Source: Qiania dongpingensis
Lineage (GTDB): Bacteria; Bacillota; Clostridia; Lachnospirales; Lachnospiraceae
Length of the DNA stretch: 64,000 nucleotides
Direction: 5' to 3'
NCBI RefSeq assembly: GCF_014337195.1
Contig: NZ_CP060634.1
Coordinates: forward strand, 1,116,001 to 1,180,000
Each line of letters starts with the position of its first letter. The first letter of the stretch is position 1. The notes under the pieces were generated by a model, which made no database searches, had not been told where the DNA came from, and worked only from the letters and a program-made list of their open reading frames with translations. The translations under genes were made by a program, and so were the position numbers. Positions 28,079-37,902 of the stretch are shown here, piece after piece.

Positions 28079-29170
28079 TTATTTCGCGATATAGCAGGCG
28101 CTGAAACGGATGGAGTATTGCGTGCTTGATGCTGACGCATATATGTTTCCATCTGGCGCTACATACACATTCATAGCCGCAATTGCATCTGACCGTCCAA
28201 CCAATGGTATGTTCTTCCGGGGCGCATATCTATCCGGTATCGTCCCCAATAGTACATCATCTGTCCCTATCGTCACCCCTAATTGTAAATTTAGGTAAAC
28301 ACTTTTTGTCGCCGGAATATATAGGCAGTCCGAATCATAGACGCCAACCCCTTCCGCGGGGGTAAAAGTTACCGCTTCTAGGGTAAAGTCCGCTTGCTTT
28401 GCATAATACCCCGGTGCCTGACCTCCCAGAGTATCGGCGTCCAGCTGCGTCTCGAAGGTGGAACCTTCTACTGTGTCATCTGATGTGAATACACCATTTC
28501 CCATTGATTCTGCCGTGTTCTTAAGGCGGGTATCCAGATCGGACACGCTTCCCGCCAGTTTACCTGTTATGTCGCCGAGAGTTTCACCAGATTCCGGTAT
28601 TACCGTCCCCGTTCCGGTAGCAAAGGTGACGGTTTTATCGGTGATCTCTCCTCCCGCCGCCGCACTGGCTCGATCTGCCGCTTCATTGGCGGTAGCTGCT
28701 GCGGTATCCGCCCGGTCTACTGCTGCCCGAGTCGTTGTCTCCATGTGCTGAAGTGCATCGTCCATAGCATCGTTCACGGCCTGTTCAAGCACTGTGAATT
28801 CGTTTGTGGATTCTATGGCTGATGCGTCGATATTGGTCGGTAAAATCTCCAGCGCAAAGATTGGAGTGCTGACTCTGTTTTCCTCCCCAGTTATCTCAAT
28901 CTCCACTTCAGCCCTGCCCGCTGCTGCCAGGGCCTGGTTGGTAAAAATGGCCTTGACCTTACCATTCTCAATTCGACAGTCATTATAAATTTGGGTCTTA
29001 TCCGGCTTTTTAATAAAAATTCTGACAGTCTCTGTTGTTGGTTCTACTATCTGGCCATTATAAAAGAGGGATATGAGCACCCCTCTTCCTGTGTCCCCCT
29101 GGTGGGCCCTGAGTCCAGCCAGAGGATATGGATTCTTTAGATCCACAGTTATCTGGTCCATTAATACCAT
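28079..29170 (-). CDS. BppU-like baseplate upper protein
   Basis: 363 aa. Residues ~5-115 match the BppU N-terminal domain (ITVDLKNPYPLAGLRAHQGD, VRIFIKKPDKTQIYNDC). The middle has an Ala-rich helical stretch (RADTAAATANEAADRASAAA, ~155-175), typical of a trimeric fibre shaft. The C-terminal third probably holds the receptor-binding module. AAGGAG lies 7 nt before the ATG. Confidence 0.85.
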   Translation of the reverse strand: MVLMDQITVDLKNPYPLAGLRAHQGDTGRGVLISLFYNGQIVEPTTETVRIFIKKPDKTQIYNDCRIENGKVKAIFTNQALAAAGRAEVEIEITGEENRVSTPIFALEILPTNIDASAIESTNEFTVLEQAVNDAMDDALQHMETTTRAAVDRADTAAATANEAADRASAAAGGEITDKTVTFATGTGTVIPESGETLGDITGKLAGSVSDLDTRLKNTAESMGNGVFTSDDTVEGSTFETQLDADTLGGQAPGYYAKQADFTLEAVTFTPAEGVGVYDSDCLYIPATKSVYLNLQLGVTIGTDDVLLGTIPDRYAPRKNIPLVGRSDAIAAMNVYVAPDGNIYASASSTQYSIRFSACYIAK

Positions 29171-29181
29171 CTTATCTCTCC

Positions 29182-31038
29182 TTAATTTACTCCTGTGATG
29201 ATTCCGTTCTTGATCGTAAATACTATCGTCCCGCCAGATGTATTTTGTGCTACTGCCCTTCCTGTATATCCGGCATATCCGTTCAGGGTATCGTATTGTA
29301 CATTATCAAAGATTGCATTTGATTTTCCCCCTACCGTACTGATCTGCGCCACGATCGTATTATTTTGTGACAGTGTGAATCCCCGCCAGTCCATCTCCGC
29401 CGTAACGCCGCCATATGAACTTGTAATCTCCCCTACCTTACTAATGGTTGTGTTTCCGTTCTTCATGCTTCCGTCTGAAAACAGGATAAAATTCCCGCCG
29501 AATGTTGTTCCCCCATTGGTGGATTCCTGACAGGATAAGACCCACGTCTTTTCTGGGGCGGACGATAACGGGGGCTGGAAATATACCCTGTATACCTTGT
29601 CTCCGACTCTAACGTCCCGATAGATCGCTTGCCCGTTGATGATCCATCCACCGATACGCCCTTCATCCGCGATCACTTCCACACCCTGTAGGGTTCCAGC
29701 TTTTATAAAATCTGCCACTATCCCATTTTCAAGCGTCGCAGCCAGAGCATATGGTCCATTGTATCCGTTTGAGCTATGTCCCCACCCGTTTTTATTCCAT
29801 CTCCATACGTTCTGGGCCGTATTGATATCCGGGGTATCCATGACCAGAATCTCAAACGGCTGTCCATTTCCGTCAGCATGAAGGACCACATATCCTCCAC
29901 TTGCACCAGTAATAAGTTCCGTTGCATGTTCTATGGCCTGCTGCAGGAATGATGTTGACGGTTTATCTGATATCGTCTGTTCCTGCCTTACGATCGTTCC
30001 CGCCAAACTGCTTTTTGCTTCACCAAGCTCGACACTCTCGTACCGGTCTAGCAATACGTCATATACCGTCTTGATCACCTTCGCTTTTGCAGATACCCCA
30101 AGTTCCGAGAATTCTACCGCTACCGTATCGCACAGGCGCACCCTTTCAAGCGGTGCGATATCCTTATACTCTTCTGTCTGCCAAAGTGCCACGAATGACA
30201 CCGTGATACTTACCGCTGGAATCCCGATTCCTTCCCCCTTGATATAATCCTTTGCCCGCTTTCTCAGCTCTTCCTCTGTGGGCTTCTCCTCGAAGTCCTG
30301 GGAACAGTCAAGTGGAACCGTCCGACGATAAGGAAATTGATCGGCGCTGTCCGCATCTACTGTTTTCTCGCTTAAAATCACCAGTTCTCCATCGCTTCCT
30401 GACCAATACGGATATACGCCTGTTATTGTGTTCTGGATATTCTCCTCCTGCGTTAGGTCTGTGATATTTTTCCCGTATCGCAGAGAAACGCCAGAATCAG
30501 TTCCGCGTTGATTATGAAGCTTTACCGTATAGTTATCAAATTCATATTCTCCTCCGTATACATCAAGAATAGACCCTTCCGCTCCTCCAAGCCTTGACCG
30601 GATGCTTGATGGCACCGTGACCGAAAAACCCGCAAGTGTACTTTTATCTGTCCAAAATCCAAACGGACATTCTTCTGCTGCATTGTTTTTTAACCCCGCC
30701 AGTGCGCTGTTCACACTGTTGGCCGAGAACGGAGAACACGGAATATGTGACAGCCAGTAACTTATATGTTCTGCATTGATCGTCACGATACCATTTAGTG
30801 GCTTTGATATCTTATAGATCCGGAATGGCTGCGGGTTCCTGCCGTCTCCTGGTACTGCTAAGATGATAGCGGATAATCGGATCTCTGAAAAATGGATTCC
30901 TTTGACCGGATATTCCATGACAAGTTCGTATGATCCGTTCCTTTCTTCCGTCACCATGCAGGAAACGGCACCGGACAAGCCTCCAATGCCGTTTGTATCA
31001 AATTTCCTCGTATTCTGTTCGTATAAAATAGGTATCAT
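29182..31038 (-). CDS. Tail-associated (Tal / endopeptidase tail) protein
   Basis: 618 aa. The first ~360 residues match the Prophage_tail / phage minor structural protein family (IPILYEQNTRKF start, then KAKVIKTVYDVLLDRYESVE at the end of the domain). The C-terminal part is beta-rich and may bind the host. The ATG at 31038 overlaps the Dit stop (ATGA) and has AGGTGG upstream. Confidence 0.87.
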   Translation of the reverse strand: MIPILYEQNTRKFDTNGIGGLSGAVSCMVTEERNGSYELVMEYPVKGIHFSEIRLSAIILAVPGDGRNPQPFRIYKISKPLNGIVTINAEHISYWLSHIPCSPFSANSVNSALAGLKNNAAEECPFGFWTDKSTLAGFSVTVPSSIRSRLGGAEGSILDVYGGEYEFDNYTVKLHNQRGTDSGVSLRYGKNITDLTQEENIQNTITGVYPYWSGSDGELVILSEKTVDADSADQFPYRRTVPLDCSQDFEEKPTEEELRKRAKDYIKGEGIGIPAVSITVSFVALWQTEEYKDIAPLERVRLCDTVAVEFSELGVSAKAKVIKTVYDVLLDRYESVELGEAKSSLAGTIVRQEQTISDKPSTSFLQQAIEHATELITGASGGYVVLHADGNGQPFEILVMDTPDINTAQNVWRWNKNGWGHSSNGYNGPYALAATLENGIVADFIKAGTLQGVEVIADEGRIGGWIINGQAIYRDVRVGDKVYRVYFQPPLSSAPEKTWVLSCQESTNGGTTFGGNFILFSDGSMKNGNTTISKVGEITSSYGGVTAEMDWRGFTLSQNNTIVAQISTVGGKSNAIFDNVQYDTLNGYAGYTGRAVAQNTSGGTIVFTIKNGIITGVN

Positions 31039-31736
31039 ATCGTCCACCACCTCGGCATTATTTCCACCCTGTCTATGCTTCCTTCAAACGTCACACCCGT
31101 TTTCCCTTCCGGAAGATAAGGAAATCCAGGCGCTTCTATCTCTCCGTTGCAGTTTTTTGTCCCTTTAAAGGCATTTTGAGAATCACAGTCAATGTCTACA
31201 TATCCGTCAATGCTCTTTAGCTTAACGATGATATTTCCAACATATAAGCTCCCGGATACTCCATAAACCCGGATCATAGGAAGCGCATCGTATGGCGTAT
31301 CGTTATAAAGGTTTCCAGGTCCATCAAATATGACCGGCGTTTCTCCGTACTTATAAAATCTTTGTGGCTTACAGTCAAACAAGAGTTCAAATTCCGCAGA
31401 GCGGTTCCAGGCCCTGGTGTCGAAATCCATCGGTCCGGAGAATCTCGCCATCCGGAATACATCAGGGTGATAGCTGTCCTCCAGCCTTCTGTATCCAGCG
31501 TCACCCATCAACCAGCGTTTTGTGTGGTCCGAATACTCCCGGAATTTCTCCCGAATAAATGCCGGATACGTAACATCAATATTCCTAAATCGTTTATTGT
31601 CAATGGTAACGCTCCCGTTTTTCCCCGGCACTTCTACCTTTGTGATATCCCTCTCCGGCACGTTATAAGTTCCAGACCCCGATATGTATATACCATAATC
31701 TCGGCTGCACTTTCCCCCATAGCAAAAATAATTCAT
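31035..31736 (-). CDS. Distal tail protein (Dit)
   Basis: 233 aa. It matches siphophage Dit proteins: short N-terminal FCYGGKCSRDYGIYISG segment, VEVPGKNGSVTIDNKRF loop and a C-terminal galectin-like half. It forms the ring joining tail tube and baseplate. It overlaps the tape measure gene by 4 bp and Tal by 4 bp. Confidence 0.87.
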   Translation of the reverse strand: MNYFCYGGKCSRDYGIYISGSGTYNVPERDITKVEVPGKNGSVTIDNKRFRNIDVTYPAFIREKFREYSDHTKRWLMGDAGYRRLEDSYHPDVFRMARFSGPMDFDTRAWNRSAEFELLFDCKPQRFYKYGETPVIFDGPGNLYNDTPYDALPMIRVYGVSGSLYVGNIIVKLKSIDGYVDIDCDSQNAFKGTKNCNGEIEAPGFPYLPEGKTGVTFEGSIDRVEIMPRWWTI

Positions 31737-34060
31737 GCAAATACAGCCCCTTTCCTCTGCACGGCAGCATCGATCTTGTCCGCTATGATGTCAGCCAGTT
31801 CATTCACGTCCTGCCCAGGTGCGCCATATACAAAAACGTTCACGCCTCCGACGTTCGTAGTATTGTTCGACTGTCCAGTAAGCGGCTGTACCATAGCACG
31901 GTTACCCATCATGGTAAGCAACTCCGGTCCTGCCTCTCCGACAACCGCAGACCCCTGAGATAGGATTCCGCCCTTTGCCATGTATGGTATCTTTCCAATC
32001 TCTCCTATGTTAAATCCGAATGTCTTTCCGCCCCATCCAAACGGAACCCAGTCCGGGACATCAATCTTGATCTTATTAAGTCCCCGTATCAGCATATTAA
32101 TACCGCCGATTGCTCCGTTTAAGATACCTATGATTCCATTTATGGGGGCTTTAACAATAGCAATCAATCCGTCAAAGATACCTCCAAAGATTTCTTGTAC
32201 ACCTTTCCAGGCCCTTTCCCAGTCTCCACTGAAAACGCCAGCAATAAAATCGATGATCCCGTCAAAGATCTGCTTTACAGAATCCCATATGTTCTTTACA
32301 TTGGCAAAAAAAGCATTCAACCCGTCTCCAAGTCCTGGGCCGAATATCTCCGTCCAGTCTGTAACAAAAATGTTCTGGAGAAAATCATCTACTTTCTGCA
32401 AGATAGCTTGTATCTCGTCGCCTTTGGTTGCTATCAGTGCCACAAGTCCGACGACGGCTCCGATTATCAATACAATTGGATTCGCTGCCAGGAAAGAAAT
32501 CGCACTCCCGAGTGCGGGTATGATCGTTCCAGTAACAAAGGATATCGCCCCCGATAATTTTGAAACCACTGTCATAATGGCTCCTATGCCTCCCGCCACT
32601 TTTCCCAAAATGATTAGAAAAGGCCCTATCCCTGCCACAATTCCTGCAATCATAAGAACAGTATTTTTCCCTTTGTCATCCAAGTTAGAAAACCAGTCTC
32701 CTACCCCTTGTAATTTCTTCGCCAGCTCAAGCAATATCGGGCCGATGGTCTTCATAATGGCCTCTCCAATGTCGTGGAGAGCTACTTGTGCCGTCTGCAT
32801 GGCAAGCTGCGTATCATCTACCTCATCGATAATTCCTCCATAGGTATCTTCTACCGTCCCTCCGGCATTTTCCAATGCCTTTACATATTCCTCTACCTCA
32901 AATCGTCCGCCTTGTATAGCATCTGCAAGGTCAGGCCCTGCTTTTGCCCCAAAAGTATCGATAGCTATTGAAGTCGCCGATGCAATATCGGGAGCATCTT
33001 CTATCTCCTTCATTACCTTAGAAAATTCTGCGCCCGCATCTTTTCCTTCTTTCCCCCAATTGGATATTGCTTTTTTCATCCCCGAAAAAGCTATCTCTGT
33101 ATTGACTCCGGCTTTCTCCCATCCTGCAAACAAAGCAATAGCATCTTTCGTGTCTATTCCAAGTGCCCTCATGGGGGCTCCATATTTTGCGAGATTCGTT
33201 GCCAGCGTATCTATGGAAATTCCCGATTGTTGTCCAGCAACTGTTAACATGTCTAAAACGTCAGCATAATCCTCCGCCTGTATCCCGGCATCTCCCATAG
33301 CTCTGGTCACCAGCTGTACAGATGTGTTCACGTCAACGTCATTTACTTTAGCAAATTCCAGAAATCGTTTTGATGCTTCGGTAAGCTTGTCGCCTGTAAA
33401 ACCAAGCCTGGTATTAATTTCTCCTACGGCGGACCCTATATCACTGAAATCCGCAGGGATAGCCGTCGCCACATCGTTATAGACCTTTTGTAATTCTTTT
33501 GCAGAATCTCCAGTTGCCCCAGTCTTTTTGACCACGATGTCAAGCCCCTCGTCTACCGCGTCCATAGCCGCCACAGATGCTGTCCCAACCGCCGCCACCG
33601 CTCCTGTCACAGGCAATAGCTTCTTTCCAACTCCTGTTATCTTATCGCCTATATTCTTCATCGTCTCTCCCGCCTGTCCAATCCTAGACAGGGCGGTTGA
33701 GGCATTATCTGCCTGAGTCTTCAGATCCTTTAGCTGTTGTTCTGTGGCTGCGATTTCACGTTTCAACGCGTCGTACTGCTCCTGACTCACCTTTCCTTCT
33801 TCGAATTGCTGTTGTACCTGTTTCTCAGCATCCTTCAAAGCGTCAAGCTTCGTTTTAGTCTCGCCCACTTCCTGAGACAACAGCTTTTGTTTTTGCTGCA
33901 GCAATTCCGTGTTTTTTGGATCCAGCTTTAAAAGCCGTTCCACGTCTTTTAACTGTTTCTGTGTGTTGCCTATTTCCTTGTTGGTCCCGGAAAGTGCTTT
34001 AGACAGGCCGGTCGTGTCACCACCAATCTCAATTGTGATCCCTTTTATCCTATCTGCCAT
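31733..34060 (-). CDS. Tail tape measure protein
   Basis: 775 aa. N-terminal coiled coils (residues ~25-125) are followed by a TP901-type tape measure core (~150-450), then hydrophobic segments (~440-550, such as FLIILGKVAGGIGAIM). It sets tail length; by the usual ~1.5 angstrom per residue the tail would be roughly 115 nm. The start overlaps the stop of the frameshifted chaperone (TAATG). Confidence 0.95.
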   Translation of the reverse strand: MADRIKGITIEIGGDTTGLSKALSGTNKEIGNTQKQLKDVERLLKLDPKNTELLQQKQKLLSQEVGETKTKLDALKDAEKQVQQQFEEGKVSQEQYDALKREIAATEQQLKDLKTQADNASTALSRIGQAGETMKNIGDKITGVGKKLLPVTGAVAAVGTASVAAMDAVDEGLDIVVKKTGATGDSAKELQKVYNDVATAIPADFSDIGSAVGEINTRLGFTGDKLTEASKRFLEFAKVNDVDVNTSVQLVTRAMGDAGIQAEDYADVLDMLTVAGQQSGISIDTLATNLAKYGAPMRALGIDTKDAIALFAGWEKAGVNTEIAFSGMKKAISNWGKEGKDAGAEFSKVMKEIEDAPDIASATSIAIDTFGAKAGPDLADAIQGGRFEVEEYVKALENAGGTVEDTYGGIIDEVDDTQLAMQTAQVALHDIGEAIMKTIGPILLELAKKLQGVGDWFSNLDDKGKNTVLMIAGIVAGIGPFLIILGKVAGGIGAIMTVVSKLSGAISFVTGTIIPALGSAISFLAANPIVLIIGAVVGLVALIATKGDEIQAILQKVDDFLQNIFVTDWTEIFGPGLGDGLNAFFANVKNIWDSVKQIFDGIIDFIAGVFSGDWERAWKGVQEIFGGIFDGLIAIVKAPINGIIGILNGAIGGINMLIRGLNKIKIDVPDWVPFGWGGKTFGFNIGEIGKIPYMAKGGILSQGSAVVGEAGPELLTMMGNRAMVQPLTGQSNNTTNVGGVNVFVYGAPGQDVNELADIIADKIDAAVQRKGAVFA

Positions 34061-34260
34061 TACCTTCCACCTCCAAAAAAGTTCTTAAGTGTTCCAGGCG
34101 TCCCTTTGATCGCATACTTTTCCTGATCGTTGCCTTGTTCGATCAGCATGTCGTATACCATTCCCATCGTCATACCGTCCAGATCGTCTTGATGAAGTCC
34201 CAGTTCCGCACACCGGAGCATAAAAATGGCCCCGGTGCCTTCTCGGTCACGCGGAGCTAT
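34060..34260 (-). CDS. Tail assembly chaperone T extension, -1 frameshift product
   Basis: A 66-codon frame with no start of its own that opens at the end of the G gene and stops at 34060, overlapping the tape measure start. At the junction the minus strand has nine A (34260-34268) right before the G stop TAG. A -1 slip there yields a GT fusion of about 192 aa whose tail reads IAPRDREGTGAIFMLRCAE then LGLHQDDLDG. Content and position match siphophage T extensions. Confidence 0.85.
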   Translation of the reverse strand: MAPRDREGTGAIFMLRCAELGLHQDDLDGMTMGMVYDMLIEQGNDQEKYAIKGTPGTLKNFFGGGR

Positions 34261-34637
34261 TTTTTTTTAGGGATTGCCGTGGTCCTATTGTTCAGTGCCC
34301 AAAGTTCCAAAATATGGGGCATGATCTCATAAATGGAGAATGTCTCGAATGTATCCAGCCATTCATCCGGAGAATCCTTGATATTCGGATCATACTGCCG
34401 TGCCATCACCCAGGCTGCGTTTTCAAATATCTCCAGGTTGACAACGGAAAGCTGTGCTTCCGTCCGTTCTTCTTCCGGCGCATCCATTGGCATTTTCTCT
34501 GCCTTTTCATATGCCTTTCTTAATGATGCCATATCCGATACCATATCGCGCCCGATCCTGTGTCGATAGATCCTAGGCGTTAGAGCCGTGGCCTTAAACC
34601 CTACTTTCTTTCCGTCTATCTCGATGATCTTTTCCAT
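34257..34637 (-). CDS. Tail assembly chaperone G protein
   Basis: 126 aa. It begins EKIIEIDGKKVGFKATAL and contains an all-helical body typical of small tail assembly chaperones between the tail tube and tape measure genes. Ends in PKKK encoded by a slippery A run. It binds the tape measure protein during tail assembly. The ATG overlaps the tail tube stop; a GTG one codon earlier is also possible. Confidence 0.85.
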   Translation of the reverse strand: MEKIIEIDGKKVGFKATALTPRIYRHRIGRDMVSDMASLRKAYEKAEKMPMDAPEEERTEAQLSVVNLEIFENAAWVMARQYDPNIKDSPDEWLDTFETFSIYEIMPHILELWALNNRTTAIPKKK

Positions 34638-35215
34638 CACGCACCTGCTTCCTTTTTATCTTCTACATAAACAGCGGTATACCATGCTTTACTTGTAGCA
34701 TCTGGCGTTTCATCGCCCGTCATAGCCAATATGTTCCCGTCTTCCATCGGGCTCGCTGTAATGGTGATGCTCTGTGTCTGCACTTCTTTCGATTCTGTAG
34801 TCGTGGCAAAAGATCGGCTCGGCCTTGTCGCCGTGCAATTGTACAGAACAAATTTCGTCCCGCTGGCATCCCCGTCTTCTTCAAACAAAAGAGCAAACGG
34901 GACCGGCTCTACCCTCGCATTTTCCGTCAGTACCTTACTGGTATCTCCTTCCTTGATCCCATAAATGGACTTTAAAAATTCCGCCGGGAATAAAGCCATC
35001 TCCAGATCGCCTGAGTATCCATTGTTCGCAACGCTCTGGTAATAAGTGATCCCGTCTGCGTAAAATGGTGTGACATCACCCTCTGGCTCCATCGAAAAAG
35101 CTACCGCTCCCGGGATCTTGACGGGAGTTCCCCATCCCGGTATCTCCCCCTGTGTCGTCATCGGAGCATAATGCACATTTTTAATATTAAATTTCACCTT
35201 ATCTGGCATATTCAA
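34637..35215 (-). CDS. Major tail tube protein
   Basis: 192 aa. It matches the phi13-type major tail protein family (VKFNIKNVHYAPMT at the start, FYADGITYYQSVANNGYSG, LFEEDGDASGTKFVLYNC). It polymerises into the tail tube. Preceded with 4-bp overlap by the tail completion gene. Confidence 0.9.
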   Translation of the reverse strand: MNMPDKVKFNIKNVHYAPMTTQGEIPGWGTPVKIPGAVAFSMEPEGDVTPFYADGITYYQSVANNGYSGDLEMALFPAEFLKSIYGIKEGDTSKVLTENARVEPVPFALLFEEDGDASGTKFVLYNCTATRPSRSFATTTESKEVQTQSITITASPMEDGNILAMTGDETPDATSKAWYTAVYVEDKKEAGA

Positions 35216-35529
35216 ACCTCCATTTCATAAAGTACCTCGTACATTTTTTCAGATGCGAGATAACTTTCTGTCTTTTCATAAAAAATACCATGCTGCTTGA
35301 GCACGGTCTCCACCTTTTTTTCTGCTTCTAAGTCCTTTTTATCTGTATACAATTCTATATCCAGTTTGTTGATCCTGTGATAGACAACTCCGTCTGCTGC
35401 AAAATCGTGGGTTTCTGGATACCGGTATACGATAAATGGCGGATCAGGTGACTGGCCTTCTTCAAAATGGTCATATGCCACCGGATATCCCGCTTCTTTT
35501 ACCATTTGATACACTTCTTTTTCCATCAT
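35212..35529 (-). CDS. Tail terminator/completion-like protein
   Basis: 105 aa. Features of the small gp-like proteins that cap siphophage tails: VAYDHFEEGQSPDPPFIVYR and a final VLKQHGIFYEKTESY segment. The start at 35529 overlaps the stop of the HK97 gp10-like gene (ATGATG); longer frames are spurious. Confidence 0.8.
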   Translation of the reverse strand: MMEKEVYQMVKEAGYPVAYDHFEEGQSPDPPFIVYRYPETHDFAADGVVYHRINKLDIELYTDKKDLEAEKKVETVLKQHGIFYEKTESYLASEKMYEVLYEMEV

Positions 35530-35915
35530 CGTGACAACCTCTCTTTCAGCCGCCTTTCGTAATCTTCTATCGCTCTCTTTTCTGCCGGAGCAATATGCGG
35601 GATGCCTTCCACTCTTCCTCCCCCGCGTTTTGCATGGCCCTTTTCTAAAAGGTGAGTGAGCCAAGGCTTTTTTCGATTGTGAACTTTGATCTCGATCGAG
35701 ACTGCATTCTCGCGCTCTACTTTAGAGGCCCACCCATCTTTATAATGTCCTACCTTTCCTGTTCCTTTGGGTGACGTCGTTTTTAACGTCTTTACCGTCC
35801 CTTTCGAAACTTCCTTTGCTTCTTTTTTCATGTCTTCCGCCACATCTGCCGCGTAGTCCTCCATCAACGATCTGATCGTGATCGCCAAACTGTTCGTATT
35901 CGTCCTTTTCGACAT
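35526..35915 (-). CDS. HK97 gp10-like head-tail connector protein
   Basis: 129 aa. It matches the HK97 gp10 family (KVGHYKDGWASKVER, WLTHLLEKGHAKRGGGRV, HIAPAEKRAIEDYERRL). A minor structural component near the neck. Overlaps the next gene by 4 bp. Confidence 0.88.
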   Translation of the reverse strand: MSKRTNTNSLAITIRSLMEDYAADVAEDMKKEAKEVSKGTVKTLKTTSPKGTGKVGHYKDGWASKVERENAVSIEIKVHNRKKPWLTHLLEKGHAKRGGGRVEGIPHIAPAEKRAIEDYERRLKERLSR

Positions 35916-35917
35916 CT

Positions 35918-36247
35918 CTACTCCTTTCGGACAGCCCGGATCTTGATGGTCTCGTTTTTAAACTGGACATTATCGATGCTGGTGATATTATACGCTTCTC
36001 CGCGATGGACCAACCTGTATTCTCTTGTGTTCATTTTTGCAATCAAAGGATGGTATCGGAAGATGAACATCACCGTATTTTGTGACTGTGTCTGTGCCGC
36101 TTCCCAATATTCAGAACCCGATAGATTGTTCATATAGGCGTATCCACGGAAATATTCAGCCCAGGACGCCACTTGATTCCCGATCTCATCCACTGTATAT
36201 CCATTCTTCTCGATCAGTACCGGCTCACGGTACGCTCCTGCGTTCAT
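35918..36247 (-). CDS. Head closure protein (head-tail adaptor)
   Basis: 109 aa. Resembles phage head closure proteins (YREPVLIEKNGYTVDE, then TVMFIFRYHPLIAKMNTREY and YNITSIDNV). It closes the capsid portal after packaging. Two bp separate it from the gp10-like gene. Confidence 0.88.
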   Translation of the reverse strand: MNAGAYREPVLIEKNGYTVDEIGNQVASWAEYFRGYAYMNNLSGSEYWEAAQTQSQNTVMFIFRYHPLIAKMNTREYRLVHRGEAYNITSIDNVQFKNETIKIRAVRKE

Positions 36248-36259
36248 CTCATCACCACC

Positions 36260-36556
36260 TCACAGAAGATTCTCGCTATACATTCCCAGTATGGTATCCA
36301 CCACCCGGTTGACATTCGTCTTATCAACATACATTTGCCGGTTATCATACATGTCAGAGATCAGGACTAAGACAGCGATCGTGATATCCTCATGGGAATC
36401 GATCGCTGTCTCGTCAAGTTTGGTATAGGATTTCACATATTCTACTGCCGCCCTTTGGAGGATAGCAAGATATTTCTTATCATCCTCTGTCAGGTACGCT
36501 TCTTCCTCTCGAATCTGCAGGCATATCTCTTTTGGTGTAATCTCACTTACTTTCAT
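36260..36556 (-). CDS. Head-tail connector, gp6-like
   Basis: 98 aa, helical, matching the phage gp6-like connector family (YLAILQRAAVEYVKSYTKLD, ISDMYDNRQMYVDKTNVN). Binds the portal ring. Overlaps the 52-aa gene before it by 14 bp. Confidence 0.87.
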   Translation of the reverse strand: MKVSEITPKEICLQIREEEAYLTEDDKKYLAILQRAAVEYVKSYTKLDETAIDSHEDITIAVLVLISDMYDNRQMYVDKTNVNRVVDTILGMYSENLL

Positions 36557-36701
36557 TTTTCACACCTCTTTTTGGCGCAACAGGTTCTATGTATCCGGCG
36601 GCAGCAAGGTCTTTTAATATGATTTTGTCTGTGACATCCTTGATCTCCCCTGCGTACATTGATACGACACCTGCAAATGATCTCAATGCCCGAACTTTCA
36701 T
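36543..36701 (-). CDS. Small head-region protein, 52 aa
   Basis: 52 aa (start MKVRALRSFAGVVSMYAGE; end PKRGVKNESK). AAGGAGG lies 6 nt before the ATG. Located between the capsid and connector genes, where many Firmicutes phages carry a short beta-barrel-like gene. Possibly a capsid-associated small protein. Confidence 0.75.
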   Translation of the reverse strand: MKVRALRSFAGVVSMYAGEIKDVTDKIILKDLAAAGYIEPVAPKRGVKNESK

Positions 36702-36711
36702 GATATCCTCC

Positions 36712-37902
36712 TTAAGCAGAAGCTTTCATGACCAGTCTCGCAATCTTTTGAGCATTTTCCACCTTAGAGTCAATCTCGATCCATCCAACCACTCCGATTG
36801 CGTGCTGAGTGGCAAACTTCTCTCTCAAAACCTCGATGGATACGTCCTCGGATAACTTCACGGCCAGACCGGACATATCGCCGTAATAGATGGCAGTCTT
36901 TCCTGCTGCCATCTCTGGCATATTGCCTGATGTATAGACATCCTTCCCAAACAGTGTATAGCCCCATCTTGCCGTCGCGTCTTTATTCAGGATATAATTT
37001 CCGTCATTATCTTTCAGCTTCCGGATCGCCGTCCTGGTGGCCTTATTCATGATCCAGATAGCGCCAGCCTGGTAAACATCGGGAATCGCTTCCTGAACGT
37101 CGATGAGCTCGTCCGCCGTGATGACCGCAGCCGCTGCTGCTGTGACAGTCTTCTTCACTGTACTAAGTCCCGCTACCTTATCAGCAGTTCCGTTTAGCAG
37201 CTCCTTTTCAATCCACTTACTGATTGCCCCTGCCATCGCCGTGACCACAAAAGAGACGATATCGAACTGACTGTTGTTGATCAGAGATTTTGATACTTTG
37301 GAAAGTGCTCCAGCCAGGAAACCTTTCAGTTCAATACTTCCGAATTTTCCAGAGGTGGATTCTAATTCCTGAAATTCGGTAGCATAGGCCATTTCAATGG
37401 TCTGGGTATCCTCATCATAGTAGGGAATGGACAGAGTGCCGCCCACGTTATACCGGTTTGCTAACTGGTAGATCGGGCAGATATCATACACCTTCTTGAT
37501 GATCTTCTGGGCAATTGAGGTAGGGATCACAGCTCCATTATCTCCTGCGGTCAGATTGACGTCCGCTCTCTCCTGCAGGACCTCACCGCGGATGTATGCC
37601 GCAAAAGCCCGTTCCTCCAATTCCTCCTGTTTCAGTTCCTCATGTTTCTCCGTACTGGTAACATTAAGTTTCAAATCCCTGGCGCGTTCCAGCTTCTCGA
37701 TAGTGGAATCCAGCGCCTTTACCTGTTTGTCCAGGTTGTCAAATTTCTGATCCTCCTCCTCCGAAAACGCCCTTTTTTCTGTCTCGGCCGTGGATGTCAG
37801 GTCCTTCATCTGCTGGACCAGGTCTGCCCTCTGTTCCGTAAGTGACTTCAAGTCCTCTGCACGGTACTGCATGTACTGTCTTACAACTACTTTCTTTCTC
37901 AT
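36712..37902 (-). CDS. HK97-type major capsid protein
   Basis: 396 aa. The N-terminal delta domain is a coiled coil (residues ~15-90, LTEQRADLVQQMKDL), followed by the HK97 fold (NVGGTLSIPYYDED, WIMNKATRTAIRKLKD, GYTLFGKDVYTSGNMP). The delta domain is probably removed by the protease encoded upstream. The start overlaps the protease stop by 4 bp. Confidence 0.95.
   Translation of the reverse strand: MRKKVVVRQYMQYRAEDLKSLTEQRADLVQQMKDLTSTAETEKRAFSEEEDQKFDNLDKQVKALDSTIEKLERARDLKLNVTSTEKHEELKQEELEERAFAAYIRGEVLQERADVNLTAGDNGAVIPTSIAQKIIKKVYDICPIYQLANRYNVGGTLSIPYYDEDTQTIEMAYATEFQELESTSGKFGSIELKGFLAGALSKVSKSLINNSQFDIVSFVVTAMAGAISKWIEKELLNGTADKVAGLSTVKKTVTAAAAAVITADELIDVQEAIPDVYQAGAIWIMNKATRTAIRKLKDNDGNYILNKDATARWGYTLFGKDVYTSGNMPEMAAGKTAIYYGDMSGLAVKLSEDVSIEVLREKFATQHAIGVVGWIEIDSKVENAQKIARLVMKASA

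Noticed and set aside
32195..32843. Plus-strand frames within the tape measure gene
   Set aside because: Shadows of a long, well-supported phage gene.
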